NCBI RefSeq assembly: GCF_001605725.1
Contig: NZ_CP011530.1
Location: forward strand, 2,914,001-2,978,000
From: Mycobacteroides immunogenum
Lineage (GTDB): Bacteria > Actinomycetota > Actinomycetes > Mycobacteriales > Mycobacteriaceae
DNA: 64,000 nt
Direction of reading: 5' to 3'
Shown here in pieces: positions 52,734-63,176 of this stretch. Every line of letters begins with the position of its first letter. Position 1 is the first letter of the stretch. The position numbers and the translations under genes were made by a program. The notes beneath the pieces were generated by a model, which was not told where the DNA came from, ran no database searches, and worked only from the letters and a program-made list of their open reading frames with translations.

Positions 52734-54116
52734 CTCCCCCGGCCAGTCCAGGCTGGCCACCGGGTCGGCACGGGCCACCTCGGGGTCATCGACCGCGAAG
52801 GTGCGGGCGATTCCCGGTCCGCTACTTCGCGTCTCGAATCTGACCGTCATCACGCCATGGCCGGTGCCCTGTATCCAGCCGTGCCCGAAATGAGCATGGT
52901 CGACATCGTCCCCGATCCCCCAGGTGGCAACCTTCCGGACAGGCGCGGCGGCGGACGGCGCCTCGTCGGTGTGTGCGATGGCGTCGGTCTGCTCCAGATC
53001 GGGGAACAGCGAGGTCTGCTGCACATCAGAGAACCCCGAAAATCCTACGCCGACAAGGCGAATGGGTCCGATCTCGACCGGGTCGAGTAGCAGCCGGCGT
53101 GCCGCCGACATCAATATCGCGCGTTCCGTGGTGGCGTAAGGCAAGGTTGCCGACCTGGTCAGGATGCTCATGTCCGAACGGCGCAGCTTCACCGTCACCG
53201 TCCGGACGCCCCGGCCGTGTTTGATCAGGCGCCGGTGGGCATGCACACCGATGGGCTCGATGGCCTCGCGAAGTTGATCGAGAGTCGTCAGGTCGTCCGG
53301 GAACGTGGACTCCGCGCTGATCTGTTTGGTCTCGGCCCGCTCGGCCACCGGGCGTTCATCGATTCCGCAGGCCAGTTGATGCAACGCCGGACCCAGCGTG
53401 GCGCCCAGCACCGAGGCGGCCTCGCTGGGCTGGAGCGCCGCGAACTGGCCAATGGTGGTGATGCCCAGCCTGTTTAGGCGCTCTTCCGCGACGGGGCCGA
53501 TGCCCCACAACTTGCGCACCGGTAGGCCGTCGAGCAGCGATCGCTCTTCCTCCGGCGCGATGATCCGCGCCCCGTCGGGTTTGGCCAATCCCGACGCGAT
53601 CTTGGCGATCTGCTTGCCCGAGCCCGCTCCAACCGACGCGGTCAGCCCGGTGTCTTTCAGCACGCGCGCCCGCAGCTCGGCGATGTATTCCGCGACTGAA
53701 CCTGTTGCAGCACCTACTAGTTCGACGGGCTCCCCGAACGCCTCGTCAAAGGACAGCTGTTCCAGCACGGGAATCATCGAGCGCACCGTCGCGAACACAT
53801 GCCTGCTGGCCACGCCATACACCGAACCGCGGGGAGGCAAGACCACGGCATTGATACCCACCAGCCGCCGCGCCTGGTGCATCGGCATCGCCGACCGGGC
53901 GCCGAACACCCTGGCCTCGTAACTGGCGCCGGCCACCACGCCACGGCCACCGGTTCCGCCGACCAGGACCGGACGGCCACGCAGAGTTGGCCTGGTCAAC
54001 TGCTCGACCGAGGCAAAGAAGGCGTCCATGTCGAGGTGCAGAACCCATCGACCGGCAGCACACACGCGATCATCGTATTGCGCAGCCCCGACACCCCCGT
54101 GACCGAACCTCGACAA
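52686..54116 (-). CDS. dinX: DNA polymerase IV (DinX/DinB1)
   Basis: 476-aa Y-family translesion polymerase. Catalytic residues lie in [15 protein letters not shown] and LSFDEAFGE; an HhH and little-finger domain follow. QTSLF near residue 375 is a canonical beta-clamp-binding motif, then a tail of about 100 residues as in Rv1537. The start is uncertain: TTG 54116 gives the longest frame, GTG 54092 and GTG 54065 are alternatives, and no ATG is available. No SOS box was seen upstream. Confidence 0.9.
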   Translation of the reverse strand: MSRFGHGGVGAAQYDDRVCAAGRWVLHLDMDAFFASVEQLTRPTLRGRPVLVGGTGGRGVVAGASYEARVFGARSAMPMHQARRLVGINAVVLPPRGSVYGVASRHVFATVRSMIPVLEQLSFDEAFGEPVELVGAATGSVAEYIAELRARVLKDTGLTASVGAGSGKQIAKIASGLAKPDGARIIAPEEERSLLDGLPVRKLWGIGPVAEERLNRLGITTIGQFAALQPSEAASVLGATLGPALHQLACGIDERPVAERAETKQISAESTFPDDLTTLDQLREAIEPIGVHAHRRLIKHGRGVRTVTVKLRRSDMSILTRSATLPYATTERAILMSAARRLLLDPVEIGPIRLVGVGFSGFSDVQQTSLFPDLEQTDAIAHTDEAPSAAAPVRKVATWGIGDDVDHAHFGHGWIQGTGHGVMTVRFETRSSGPGIARTFAVDDPEVARADPVASLDWPGESAEALDDGDEIGAGG

Positions 54117-54169
54117 GATATGGCCGAATCACGGTACTCGGACAGCGGCCGCGTCCCTAGCCTGATGTC

Positions 54170-54739
54170 ATGGCAATGAATTTGGTGCATCGGTGGTGCT
54201 GTAGCTCGGATATGTGGGCCCGCAAGACCGAATCGCAGCTCCTCCCGTGGGCGCTGCAGGGAGTCGAACTCGGTGCGGACGCCCTGGAGATCGGCCCGGG
54301 TTACGGTGCGAACCTGCGCGTGCTGACCAAGCGCACACCGCAGCTCACGGCGGTAGAGATCGATGATGTGATGGCCTCGCGGCTCCAGCGGCTCTACGGC
54401 GACCAGGCGACGGTGATCCAGGGCGATGGCACCAAGCTGGGGTTCGACGACGATCGATTCAGCTCGGTGGTGTGCTTCACCATGCTGCACCACGTCCCCA
54501 CCGCTGACCTACAAGATCAACTGTTCGCGCAGGCCCACCGAGTGTTGGCGCCGGGCGGCGTCTTCGCGGGTAGCGATGGCGTGCACTCCACATTCTTCCG
54601 GCTGTTGCACATCGGAGACACCTACAACCCGGTGCCGACCACCTCGCTACCGGCTCGCCTGCGCGCGGCCGGTTTCACCAACATCGAACACCATCTCGAC
54701 GGCGGTAATCAGCGCTGGCGCGCCGTGAAAGCCGCCTAA
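54170..54739 (+). CDS. Class I SAM-dependent methyltransferase
   Basis: 189-aa Rossmann-fold methyltransferase. Motif I LEIGPGYGANLRVL, acidic loop AVEIDD and the post-motif FTMLHHVP are clear. The acceptor is unknown; C-terminal residues suggest a small molecule. It ends before a large hairpin that separates it from convergent ileS. Confidence 0.83.
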   Translation: MAMNLVHRWCCSSDMWARKTESQLLPWALQGVELGADALEIGPGYGANLRVLTKRTPQLTAVEIDDVMASRLQRLYGDQATVIQGDGTKLGFDDDRFSSVVCFTMLHHVPTADLQDQLFAQAHRVLAPGGVFAGSDGVHSTFFRLLHIGDTYNPVPTTSLPARLRAAGFTNIEHHLDGGNQRWRAVKAA

Positions 54740-54771
54740 GGCTGGGGGTCCGGCTCAGCAGTCGCCGGGGT

Positions 54772-54828
54772 GCCCGGCTACGAGCGACAAGCACGTCGAC
54801 GTGCCATCGTTGTCGCTCGTAGCCGGGC
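54772..54828. terminator. Long nested hairpin between methyltransferase gene and ileS
   Basis: 19-bp perfect arms (54772-54790 and 54810-54828; arm begins GCCCGGCTACGAGCGACAA) around a 19-nt loop that is itself mostly the 14-bp palindrome GCACGTCGACGTGC (54791-54804). It sits between convergent genes, so a bidirectional terminator is the simplest reading, though there is no T-tract. A dispersed repeat element is the alternative. Confidence 0.6.
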
Positions 54829-54852
54829 GCAGGAGACTCCGGCCGCGCGGGC

Positions 54853-57800
54853 TCAGCCAGCCGCCTTCTGCAACGACACCCGAACCCCGTCACCGAGATC
54901 GGTGGCGGGCGATGGCATGTTCGCGCCGTCTTCACTGACTTCCAATGTGGTGGCGAGAATTTCGCCGGCGATCAGATCACGGTGCCGATGCGCCCACGCG
55001 CGACGTTCGGCCGGAACGTCCAGCACGACCTCGATGCGGTCCGACACCTCTAGGCCGGTGGACTTGCGCAGATCCTGCAGCTCGCGAATCAGGTCGCGGG
55101 CCCAGCCCTCGGCCTCCAACTCCTCGGTGACGGTGTCGTCCAGGATGACCAGCCCGCCACCCTCGGGCAGCGCTGCTGTGGAATCTGGCTCGGCAGCAAC
55201 AAGTTTCGAGTCGAACTCGCCCTCCAGCAGGGTAATGCCGGCTGCGACGACAGTGCCGTCGGCCTGCTGGCTCCAATCGCCGGACTTGACGGCCCGGATG
55301 ACCGTCTGCACGTCCTTGCCCAAGCGCGGGCCCGCCGCACGTGCGTTGACCGTCAGCTCGAACTTGCCGTAGGCCGCGATATCGTCGGTCAGTTCCACGG
55401 ATTTCACGTTGAGCTCATCGGCGATGAGTGCGGTGTACGGCTCCAACCGCTTCGGATCGGGTACCGCGACCGTCAAGGTGCGCAGCGGCAGGCGTACTCG
55501 CAACTTCTTGGCCTTACGCAACGACGACGCCACCGAGCACACGTTGCGCACCTCGTCCATGGCGGCCACCAGATCAGCATCGGCGGGCAGCACCGATTCC
55601 GATACCCAGTCGGTCAGATGCACCGAGCGCTCCCCGGTCAATCCCCGCCAGATGACCTCGGTGGTCATCGGCAGCAGCGGTGCCGCGAGGCGACACGTCG
55701 TCTCCAGCACCGTGTGCAGGGTGTCGATCGCATCCGGGTCCTCATCCCAGAACCGCGAACGTGACCGTCGCACATACCAATTGGTGAGCGCATCGGTGAA
55801 CTGCCGCAGCTGTTCGCAGGCACCGGAAACATCGCAGTCATCCATGGATTTTGTGAGGTCATCGCGCAGCCGCGCCAATTTGGCCAGGATGTACTTGTCG
55901 AGCACCTGGGTTGAATCGGTGCGCCACACACCGGGTTTGGGCGCGTACAGCTGCAAAAAGCTCCACGCGTTCCAGAGCGGCAAGATGACCTGCCGCACGC
56001 CCTCGCGGATGCCTTGTTCGGTGACGATGAGGTTGCCGCCGCGCAGGATCGGCGATGCCATCAGGAACCAGCGCATCGCATCGGAACCGTCGCGGTCGAA
56101 CACCTCGTTGACGTCCGGATAGTTGCGCAGCGACTTGCTCATCTTCTGGCCGTCGTTGCCCAGCACAATGCCGTGTGACACACAGGTACGGAACGCCGGC
56201 CGATCGAAGAGCGCTGTCGCCAACACGTGCATGACGTAGAACCAGCCACGGGTCTGACCGATGTATTCCACGATGAAATCGGCCGGGAAGTGCTTCTCGA
56301 ACCACTCCGCGTTCTCGAATGGGTAGTGCACCTGCGCGTAAGGCATTGAGCCGGAGTCGAACCAGACGTCGAAGATGTCGGGGATTCGGCGCATGGTGGA
56401 CTTGCCCGTAGGGTCGTCCGGGTTCGGGCGGGTCAGCTCGTCGATGTACGGACGGTGCAGATTGTCCGGCCGCACCCCGAAGTCGCGTTCCAGCTCGTCG
56501 AGGCTGCCGTACACATCGATGCGGGGGTAGGCCGGATCGTCGGACTTCCACACCGGAATGGGGCTGCCCCAGTAGCGGTTACGGGAAACGGACCAGTCCC
56601 GCGCCCCCTCCAGCCACTTGCCGAACTGACCGTGCTTGACGTGCTCCGGGTACCAGGTGATCTGCTCGTTGAGCTCGACCATACGATCGCGGAACTCGGT
56701 CACCTTGATGAACCACGACGAGACCGCCCGGTAGATCAACGGGTTTCGGCAACGCCAACAATGCGGGTACGAGTGGTCATAGGTCTCGTGGCGCAGCAGA
56801 ACCGCGCCATTGACACCCGCAGCACCGGTCCCGTTCTTGAGGTCCTTGATGATCTGCGCGTTGGCATCAAACACCTGCTGCCCCTGGTAATCGGGCACGG
56901 TGGCGTCGAATCGGCCCTTGGAGTCAACCGGCGTGACCGGGGTGATCTGCGCCTTGTCGGTGACGTTCTTGTCCTCTTCACCGTAAGCGGGAGCCATGTG
57001 CACGATGCCGGTGCCGTCGTCGGTGGTGACGTAGTCCCCGGACAGCACGGTGAAGGCGTTGGGCGAGGCATCCTGCTGGAAATAGGGGAAGGGCGGCACA
57101 TACCGCAGCCCCAGCAGTTCCGCACCGGTGTAGGTGTCCAACACCGTGGGCTCCTCGCCCAACTCACGGGCGTACGCGCCAATCCGGGCCTGCGCCAACA
57201 AATAGCGATCCTCGGAATCTTCCGGTTTCACTACCGCGTAGGTGACCTCGGGATTCACCGCAACGGCAAGATTGGACGGCAATGTCCATGGCGTGGTGGT
57301 CCAGATCAGCAACCGCGCGCCGTCGAGTGTCGCCCATCGGGTGTTCTCGTTGCCGGCGATCCGGTAGCCGACCGTGACGGCGGGATCCTGACGGCTCTGG
57401 TAGACGTCGTCGTCCATGCGCAGTTCATGGTTGGACAGCGGCGTCTCGTCGCGCCAGCAGTACGGCAGCACGCGATAGCCCTCGTACGCCAAACCCTTGT
57501 CCCACAACTGTTTGAACGCCCAGATGACCGATTCCATGAAGGTCGGGTCCAGCGTCTTGTAGTCGTTGTCGAAGTCCACCCAGCGTGCCTGCCGGGTTAC
57601 GTACTCGCGCCATTCCTTGGTGTAGCGCAGCACCGATTCGCGGCAGGCCTCGTTGAACTCGGCGATGCCCATCGAATCGATCTGGGACTTATCGGTGATG
57701 CCCAGCTGCCGCTCGACTTCCAGCTCGGCGGGCAAACCGTGAGTGTCCCAACCGAATCGGCGATCCACTTGAAAGCCCCGCATAGTCTGATAACGCGGAA

Positions 57801-58062
57801 CGATGTCCTTGACGTATCCAGTGAGCAGATGCCCGTAGTGAGGCAGCCCGTTGGCAAACGGCGGACCGTCATAGAAGACGTACTCCGGGGAACCGTCGCG
57901 ATGGGCGATGCTGGCGCGGAAGGTGTCGTCGGCTTCCCAGTAGCGCAGCACCTGCTTTTCCAGCGCGGGAAGATTCGGGGATCCACTGCGCTGATCGGCG
58001 CCTAGCTCGGTCCGCGGGTACGCGTCTGTGGATGAGCCGCTTGCGCTAAGACCATCAGACAT
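54853..58062 (-). CDS. ileS: Isoleucyl-tRNA synthetase
   Basis: 1069-aa class Ia synthetase of the larger (eukaryote-like) IleRS type. Signature sequences are PHYGHLLTG (HIGH) and [11 protein letters not shown] (KMSKS), with a CP1 editing domain (about 200-400, [14 protein letters not shown]) and a C-terminal extension. ATG 58062 follows AGGGAG. Expression is governed by a T-box leader that can hide this ribosome binding site. Confidence 0.97.
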   Translation of the reverse strand: MSDGLSASGSSTDAYPRTELGADQRSGSPNLPALEKQVLRYWEADDTFRASIAHRDGSPEYVFYDGPPFANGLPHYGHLLTGYVKDIVPRYQTMRGFQVDRRFGWDTHGLPAELEVERQLGITDKSQIDSMGIAEFNEACRESVLRYTKEWREYVTRQARWVDFDNDYKTLDPTFMESVIWAFKQLWDKGLAYEGYRVLPYCWRDETPLSNHELRMDDDVYQSRQDPAVTVGYRIAGNENTRWATLDGARLLIWTTTPWTLPSNLAVAVNPEVTYAVVKPEDSEDRYLLAQARIGAYARELGEEPTVLDTYTGAELLGLRYVPPFPYFQQDASPNAFTVLSGDYVTTDDGTGIVHMAPAYGEEDKNVTDKAQITPVTPVDSKGRFDATVPDYQGQQVFDANAQIIKDLKNGTGAAGVNGAVLLRHETYDHSYPHCWRCRNPLIYRAVSSWFIKVTEFRDRMVELNEQITWYPEHVKHGQFGKWLEGARDWSVSRNRYWGSPIPVWKSDDPAYPRIDVYGSLDELERDFGVRPDNLHRPYIDELTRPNPDDPTGKSTMRRIPDIFDVWFDSGSMPYAQVHYPFENAEWFEKHFPADFIVEYIGQTRGWFYVMHVLATALFDRPAFRTCVSHGIVLGNDGQKMSKSLRNYPDVNEVFDRDGSDAMRWFLMASPILRGGNLIVTEQGIREGVRQVILPLWNAWSFLQLYAPKPGVWRTDSTQVLDKYILAKLARLRDDLTKSMDDCDVSGACEQLRQFTDALTNWYVRRSRSRFWDEDPDAIDTLHTVLETTCRLAAPLLPMTTEVIWRGLTGERSVHLTDWVSESVLPADADLVAAMDEVRNVCSVASSLRKAKKLRVRLPLRTLTVAVPDPKRLEPYTALIADELNVKSVELTDDIAAYGKFELTVNARAAGPRLGKDVQTVIRAVKSGDWSQQADGTVVAAGITLLEGEFDSKLVAAEPDSTAALPEGGGLVILDDTVTEELEAEGWARDLIRELQDLRKSTGLEVSDRIEVVLDVPAERRAWAHRHRDLIAGEILATTLEVSEDGANMPSPATDLGDGVRVSLQKAAG

Positions 58063-58261
58063 AGTCGGTACATCTCCCTGTGCTCGCTGGCACGGGGACG
58101 ATGGGACGCCGTCGGCGTACCTCCGCGGTACCACCCCGCTTGCCCCACACTGCCCGGGGCCGCTCACTGACGGCTGTGACGGGCCTGCCCGTCCGGTTCT
58201 ACTGGGTATCCGCGCACGGCACGGAACTTTTCTTCCGGAGACTCCCCGGTGATGGCCGGAT
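58063..58261 (-). ncRNA. Translational T-box riboswitch of ileS
   Basis: On the minus strand, TATAGA (58272-58267) would start the leader near 58261. A very short Stem I (CCGG-CAUCA-CCGG) shows an AUC isoleucine specifier at 58253-58251, then a Stem II-like GGAG-UC-UCC. The invariant T-box UGGUACCGCG is at 58133-58124. Just before the gene, GTGC (58080-58083) and GCAC (58090-58093) plus CCC/GGG (58076-58078, 58094-58096) form a hairpin over the AGGGAG. Uncharged tRNA-Ile would pair with the T-box and free the site. This is the ultrashort-Stem-I form known from mycobacterial ileS. Confidence 0.9.
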
Positions 58262-58281
58262 CGGTGTCTATACCGGCGATT

Positions 58282-59550
58282 CTATTCGGGTGCGTTGATA
58301 TGGCCAAACCGGTTTCGGAGCAGCATGACAGCCGCCAGGACCAGGGCAATTGCCAGTAGCGTGCCCACAAAGAGCACCGTGAGCGCCCAGCCACCGGCCT
58401 GATAGGCCAGCCCGCCCACCGCACCCGCCACCGAACTCCCCAGGTAGTAGCTGAACAGATACAACGCCGACGCCTCGGCCCGGTCGCGCTGCGCGACGGC
58501 ACCGACCCAGCCACTCGCGACGGTGTGCGCGGCGAAGAAACCGGCCGTGAACACACCCACCCCGACGATCACCGCGGCAAGAGAGTTGGGGACGGTCAAC
58601 GCCAACCCGATGGCGGTAATGACGATCGCGGCGATGAGAACCAGTCCCCTGCCCCGGCGATCCGCCAGCCGTCCGGCCACCGCCGAGGACATGGTTCCGG
58701 CCAGGTAGAGCAGAAAGAGCAGTCCGGCGACGGCCGTGGGCAGCCCGAACGGCGGCGCGACCAGCCGATAGCCCAGATAGTTGTACACGGTGACGAACCC
58801 GCCCATGAGCAGGAACGCCAGCCCGAACATGATGAGCAGGACCGGATTTCGCAGGTGCATCCCGAGGATCCGCACCGTGGTGCCCACCCTGACCTTCTTC
58901 GGCACGAAGAACTGCGACTTGGGAAGCAACGCGGCGAACAGCACCGTGCACACCAAAGTCATAGCACCGCTGCCCAGTAGCGCGATCCGCCAGTTGCTCA
59001 CATCGAGCACCGAAGAAGCCACCAGGCGTCCGGCAAGCCCGCCGACCGTCGTCCCCGCGATGTATCTGCCCATCGCCGAACCAAGCGATCCCGGATGAAC
59101 CTCCTCGGCCAGAAAGGCCATCGCCACCGCCGGAATGCCTGCCAGTGCAACACCTTCGGCAGCACGGCCGATCAGTAGCACCGCAAATGTCGGGCTGGCC
59201 GGGAGCAGTAATCCGATGATGGTGGTGGCGATGGCCGACACCAGCATGACGTGCGTGCGGCCAAATCGTTCCGAAAGGACACTGGCCGGAATGATGGACA
59301 GCGCGAGCATCCCGGTGGTCACCGAGACCGTCAGCGCAGACGCGGCGGGGCTGACTCCGAGGTCCGCGGACAGCGCCGGCAGCACGGCCTGTGTTCCGTA
59401 GAGCGCCGCGAAGGTGGCAAGACCGGCGGCGAACAGCGCGCCGGTGAGCCTGCGGTATCCGGCAGTACCCGTCCGGTGCGGCACCGGATCTGCGCCGTAC
59501 ACGTTCGAGGTGGTGCCGCGGGTACTCGGAGCCATCGCCATGGATCTCAA
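58282..59550 (-). CDS. MFS drug-efflux-type transporter
   Basis: 422 aa with 12 TM helices, of the Bcr/YnfM-like group (early LSADLGVSPAASALTVSVTTGMLALS; SERFGRTHVMLVSA is the loop 2-3 motif; a second copy near GRLADRRGRGLVLIAA). Probably exports a small toxic compound. TTG 59550 has GGAG at 5-nt spacing; ATG 59541 and ATG 59535 are alternatives. It is divergent from a LysR gene. Confidence 0.87.
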   Translation of the reverse strand: MRSMAMAPSTRGTTSNVYGADPVPHRTGTAGYRRLTGALFAAGLATFAALYGTQAVLPALSADLGVSPAASALTVSVTTGMLALSIIPASVLSERFGRTHVMLVSAIATTIIGLLLPASPTFAVLLIGRAAEGVALAGIPAVAMAFLAEEVHPGSLGSAMGRYIAGTTVGGLAGRLVASSVLDVSNWRIALLGSGAMTLVCTVLFAALLPKSQFFVPKKVRVGTTVRILGMHLRNPVLLIMFGLAFLLMGGFVTVYNYLGYRLVAPPFGLPTAVAGLLFLLYLAGTMSSAVAGRLADRRGRGLVLIAAIVITAIGLALTVPNSLAAVIVGVGVFTAGFFAAHTVASGWVGAVAQRDRAEASALYLFSYYLGSSVAGAVGGLAYQAGGWALTVLFVGTLLAIALVLAAVMLLRNRFGHINAPE

Positions 59551-59570
59551 TGCTGCTCCGGATCAGGCAT

Positions 59571-59603
59571 ATTGCGGAAATGAGCAATTTGTAGATTTAT
59601 AAT
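59571..59603. promoter_or_regulatory. LysR-MFS divergent promoter with dyad
   Basis: ATTGC (59571-59575) and GCAAT (59584-59588) form a dyad with 8-nt spacing, the size of a LysR site. A consensus -10 TATAAT for the lysR gene is at 59598-59603, and GGAGG precedes its ATG. The region serves both genes. Confidence 0.55.
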
Positions 59604-59632
59604 TCGATTCACGCATAAACGGAGGTAGAGGT

Positions 59633-60505
59633 ATGGCCGATGGTGACTACGAGTGGTACATCACACTCGCCGAGCTACAAAACGTCACCGCGGCCGCCAA
59701 TCAGCTGCAGCTTGCGCAGCCGACCCTCACGCGCATGCTGGCCCGTTTGGAACAGCATCTCAACGTGCGGCTCTTCGACCGGCACGGTAAGCGACTCACC
59801 CTCAATCCGTTCGGCCGCATCTTCTATCAGCACGCGCGCCGCGCTCAAATGGAACTGGACTCCGCGCGCCGCGCGATCAACGACCTCGCGAACCCCGCCG
59901 AAGGCGAGATCCGGCTCGGGTTTCTGCACACCTTCGGCCCCGCCTTGGTCGCCGGATTGATCGCGGGATTCGCGGCGTCGTCGCCGCATGTGCGGTTCGT
60001 GCTGGAACAGGGCGCGGCCGGCAGCCTTGATGATCTCGTCGCGAATGGCGACCTCGATGTCGCCATCGTCTCCCCACGCCCCCGCCGCGCCAATCTCGGC
60101 TGGCGCAACCTATTCCGGCAGCGCCTCGGTGTGGCCGTACCGACCGACCACCGCCTGGCACAGGCCGAAGACGTGTCCATGGCCGATCTCGCCGATGAGC
60201 CATTCGTGGCCATGCCGCCAGGATTCGGTATGCGCCGCCTGCTCGAAGAACTGTGCGCCACCGCGCAATTCCAGCCACGCATTGTGCTCGAATCGAGCAA
60301 CCTGACCACGGTGGCGGGTCTGGTCGCGGCCGGTCTCGGTATCACCGTGCTCCCCGTCGATGCCACCACCTACCCTCCCGACCTCCGGATGCTCCCCCTC
60401 ATCGATGCCGACGCGCACCGGGATGTCGGCATCATCTGGAGCTCCGGGCAGCCGCTGTCACGCCCCGTCCGCGATTTCATATCCCACGCTGTCGCATCGA
60501 CGTAG
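59633..60505 (+). CDS. LysR-family transcriptional regulator
   Basis: 290 aa. The HTH at residues about 8-65 (NVTAAANQLQLAQPTLTRMLARLEQHLNVRLFDR) is followed by a two-lobed effector domain. Its divergent MFS neighbour is the likely target, as for many LysR-MFS efflux pairs; the inducer is unknown. Confidence 0.9.
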   Translation: MADGDYEWYITLAELQNVTAAANQLQLAQPTLTRMLARLEQHLNVRLFDRHGKRLTLNPFGRIFYQHARRAQMELDSARRAINDLANPAEGEIRLGFLHTFGPALVAGLIAGFAASSPHVRFVLEQGAAGSLDDLVANGDLDVAIVSPRPRRANLGWRNLFRQRLGVAVPTDHRLAQAEDVSMADLADEPFVAMPPGFGMRRLLEELCATAQFQPRIVLESSNLTTVAGLVAAGLGITVLPVDATTYPPDLRMLPLIDADAHRDVGIIWSSGQPLSRPVRDFISHAVAST

Positions 60506-60520
60506 GTAACAATCATCTCC

Positions 60521-61581
60521 ATGTCTGCCCCGGTGCCACCCGAGAACGGGATAGCCCACGCCATCGCGCAGATCGATTCCGCGACAGACGAGGCGGCGTT
60601 CTGCACGGCCGTGGGCGCCGCCCGGATGGTGATAGCCCTGGAGGTGCGCGCCCGTACGCCGGAGGCGACGCTGGCCGCGGCATGGTCGGAGGCATTGCGC
60701 CACAGCGTCCGGGCGGCGGCCCGGCTCGTGACCGGTGGAGTGAATCCCGGATGGACCTGGTTCGTTTCCGGAAGCGTCGCGCGCGGCGAGGCCGCACCGG
60801 GATCGGATGTCGAGACGCTGATCGCCGTCGACGACACCATCGACGCCGACGGAAAAACTCAGATCATGGAGCTGGCCGCGCTGGTCCACGCGATGCTCGA
60901 ACGCGGCGGCATCGGCAGCGATGCCAACGGGGTCCTGGCAAGCCGGGGCCGATTCTGCCGCCGTACCAGCAATTGGTTCGAAGGAATCGAACGCTGGTGC
61001 GCCAATCCGCCCGCAGACCGCGGAGTCGTGATGGCTGGCTTGATGTCGGATTCACAGGGGGTGGGCACCGGTTCGTCGCTGCCGGACCACGCCCTGCGCA
61101 GCGAGAACGTCCGCTGCGCCGCTGCGCAGGGCGCCACTACCCGATCCGTCTTGCGATGCTGCAAGACGCCGTCGCCGTTCGTGCGGGATTTCCTTCGCGA
61201 CTGAAGATCTTTGCGACCCAATCCGATGCGGTCGACCTCAAGGTCGCGGCGATTGACCCCGTGGTCAAGATCGCCCGCTGGGCGGCGTTGTCGGCCGGAA
61301 CGGATGTGCTCAGCACTCCCGCGCGGCTGGACGCGGCAGCGGCGGCCGAAGTGCTGGACGCCGACGACGCTTCGACTCTGCGCGATTGTTTCGGCTGGCT
61401 GCTGCGATTTCGCTGGCACTCACGGGCGACCGCGTGGCAGGAGGGCCGGCAGATGTCCGATACCGTCTCGCTGTCCGCTCTTGCCCCACAGGAACGTGCC
61501 ATGTTGCGCGGTATCGCCCGCGAGATCGCGGGGATCAGACGCAAGCTGATCTATCTGTCGTCCACATCCTCATTCCAATAG
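60521..61581 (+). pseudogene. DUF294-type nucleotidyltransferase gene with a frameshift
   Basis: The first frame (60521-61204) carries the nucleotidyltransferase motif FVSGSVARGEAAPGSDVET, where the second metal Asp of the usual SDxD is Glu. Good similarity stops near 61130. From about 61132 the reading continues in another frame (HYPIRLAMLQDAVAVRAGF ... VDLKVAAIDPVVKIARWAAL), which is the C-terminal DUF294 domain (PF10335), to a stop at 61581. Losing one base or gaining two within GCAGGGCGCC (61126-61135) explains it. Coding quality on both sides suggests a recent mutation or a sequencing error. The first frame alone would make a 227-aa truncated protein. Confidence 0.8.
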
Positions 61582-62118
61582 CTTGTCGTACCAGCGCATC
61601 GCCCAGCGGGCGTCACCAAGGGCCGTGTGCCGCTGGCCCGCGGACGGTGTCTTCACACCGAATTGCAGTGAGAGATTGGCATAGTCGGCATCCGGTATCA
61701 GCCCGCGTGCCCGCAGCCGTGATGCTGTCGTGGCGACCACATCGACAGGCTCGGGATTCCACGCGGGACGGACCCCATGGTTGACAAACATCTGCGTCAA
61801 ACACTCCGTGTCGAACCGCGGGATCACACCGACGATGGTGGCGCCGGCCGTCCACTCCTCGACAAGCGAAACCGCCTCGGCGGCACGGAATACGCGGGGA
61901 AACTGCAGCGGCCGCATGCGCACCTGCGGGTGCCGCTTATGAAAACCGCTGATCTCCAGGCCCGCCGGATCAGCAGTCTCCAGATCGAGGTCCTGCACAT
62001 CGACGCACAGGTGCAGCTGCCGCTGCCCTTCCCCGGTCCTACGGATGATCGCGATTTCCCATGGCTGACGCCCGGGGTGAAGTCCGGTGGTCTCGGTGTC
62101 GAGAAAAACCAGCGCCAT
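61570..62118 (-). CDS. DnaQ-like 3'-5' exonuclease
   Basis: 182-aa DEDDh exonuclease-fold protein: ExoI FLDTETTGLHPG, ExoII region GVIPRFDTECL and ExoIII HTALGDARW. It could act in DNA repair or RNA trimming. It is convergent with the DUF294 gene (12-bp overlap); exonuclease and DUF294 genes are often neighbours in actinobacteria, from memory. The 77-bp gap to meaB shows nothing notable. Confidence 0.82.
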   Translation of the reverse strand: MALVFLDTETTGLHPGRQPWEIAIIRRTGEGQRQLHLCVDVQDLDLETADPAGLEISGFHKRHPQVRMRPLQFPRVFRAAEAVSLVEEWTAGATIVGVIPRFDTECLTQMFVNHGVRPAWNPEPVDVVATTASRLRARGLIPDADYANLSLQFGVKTPSAGQRHTALGDARWAMRWYDKLLE

Positions 62119-62195
62119 GCGGACATCCTCTCGCGAGCGACACCTCAGGTAGGCACATACCGACGTGTTTGTGTGCGCAACGCCGCGCCCGCGGT

Positions 62196-63176
62196 CTACG
62201 AGCTGAGGCTGAGCAATCGTTCGGCGGCCAGCGCGGGGGTCAAGGTGCCCTCACGCACTTGCTGCTCGATATCGGCGCGTGACGCCCTCACATCGGGCGC
62301 GTTGAGCACCCGGTCCAGTACCGCGTCGCGCACCATCGCCCACATCCAGTCCACCTGTTGGCGACGGCGTTTGGCCTCGAACTCGCCCGCCTCGGTGAGC
62401 ACCGCACGGTGCCGCAGCACGGTGTCCCACATCTCGGACACGCCGGTGTTCTCCAACGCGCTCATGGTGAGAACCGGTGGGCGCCACAAGGTGTCATGCG
62501 GGTAGATCAGGCGCAAGGCCCCGGACAGCTCGCGGGCGGCCTTCTTGGCTTCGATGGCATGCGCCCCGTCTGCCTTGTTCACCACCACGATGTCGGCGAG
62601 CTCCAGCACACCCTTCTTGATGCCCTGCAGCTGATCTCCGGTACGCGCCAATGTCAGGAAGACAAAGGTGTCAACCATATTGGCGACGGTTACCTCGGAC
62701 TGTCCGACACCGACCGTCTCGATGAGAATGACGTCGAAGCCCGCGGCCTCGAGCAGCACCACCGTCTCACGGGTGGCCTTGGCCACCCCGCCCAAGGTTC
62801 CCGAAGTCGGCGATGGGCGGATGTAGGCGTCGGGATGCACCGAGAGCCGGCCCATCCGCGTCTTGTCACCCAGGATGGACCCACCGGTGCGCGTCGACGA
62901 CGGGTCGACGGCCAACACGGCCACGCGGTGCCCCTGCTCGATGAGGTACATCCCGAGTGCCTCAATGGTGGTCGACTTCCCCACCCCGGGCACTCCGGTA
63001 ATGCCTACGCGCAGCGCATTTCCGCCCTCGGGAGACAGCTCCAGCAGTAACTGCTGTGCCCGCGCGCGGTGATCCTGACGGGTCGACTCCACCAGGGTGA
63101 TCGCCCGTGCCAGCCCGGAACGGTCTCCCGACCGGATCAGTTCCGCCAGATTGTCAGGTGACAGTGTTTCCGGCAT
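62196..63176 (-). CDS. meaB: MeaB, methylmalonyl-CoA mutase GTPase chaperone
   Basis: 326-aa G3E GTPase that guards and reloads the B12 mutase. Walker A is GVPGVGKST, followed by VAVLAVDPSS, a switch with LIETVGVGQSE, and NKAD for guanine. Its ATG shares one base with the mutB stop (TGATG), so the two are coupled. Confidence 0.95.
   Translation of the reverse strand: MPETLSPDNLAELIRSGDRSGLARAITLVESTRQDHRARAQQLLLELSPEGGNALRVGITGVPGVGKSTTIEALGMYLIEQGHRVAVLAVDPSSTRTGGSILGDKTRMGRLSVHPDAYIRPSPTSGTLGGVAKATRETVVLLEAAGFDVILIETVGVGQSEVTVANMVDTFVFLTLARTGDQLQGIKKGVLELADIVVVNKADGAHAIEAKKAARELSGALRLIYPHDTLWRPPVLTMSALENTGVSEMWDTVLRHRAVLTEAGEFEAKRRRQQVDWMWAMVRDAVLDRVLNAPDVRASRADIEQQVREGTLTPALAAERLLSLSS

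Noticed and set aside
56455..58005. A 516-codon open frame antisense to ileS, and similar frames opposite trpE, treX and the Lys/Thr-rich gene
   Set aside because: High GC gives long open antisense frames; none shows motifs, a ribosome binding site or promoter context.
60521..61581. Programmed ribosomal frameshifting in the DUF294 gene
   Set aside because: The site GCAGGGCGCC is not a slippery heptamer and no stimulatory structure was evident; mutation or sequencing error is simpler.
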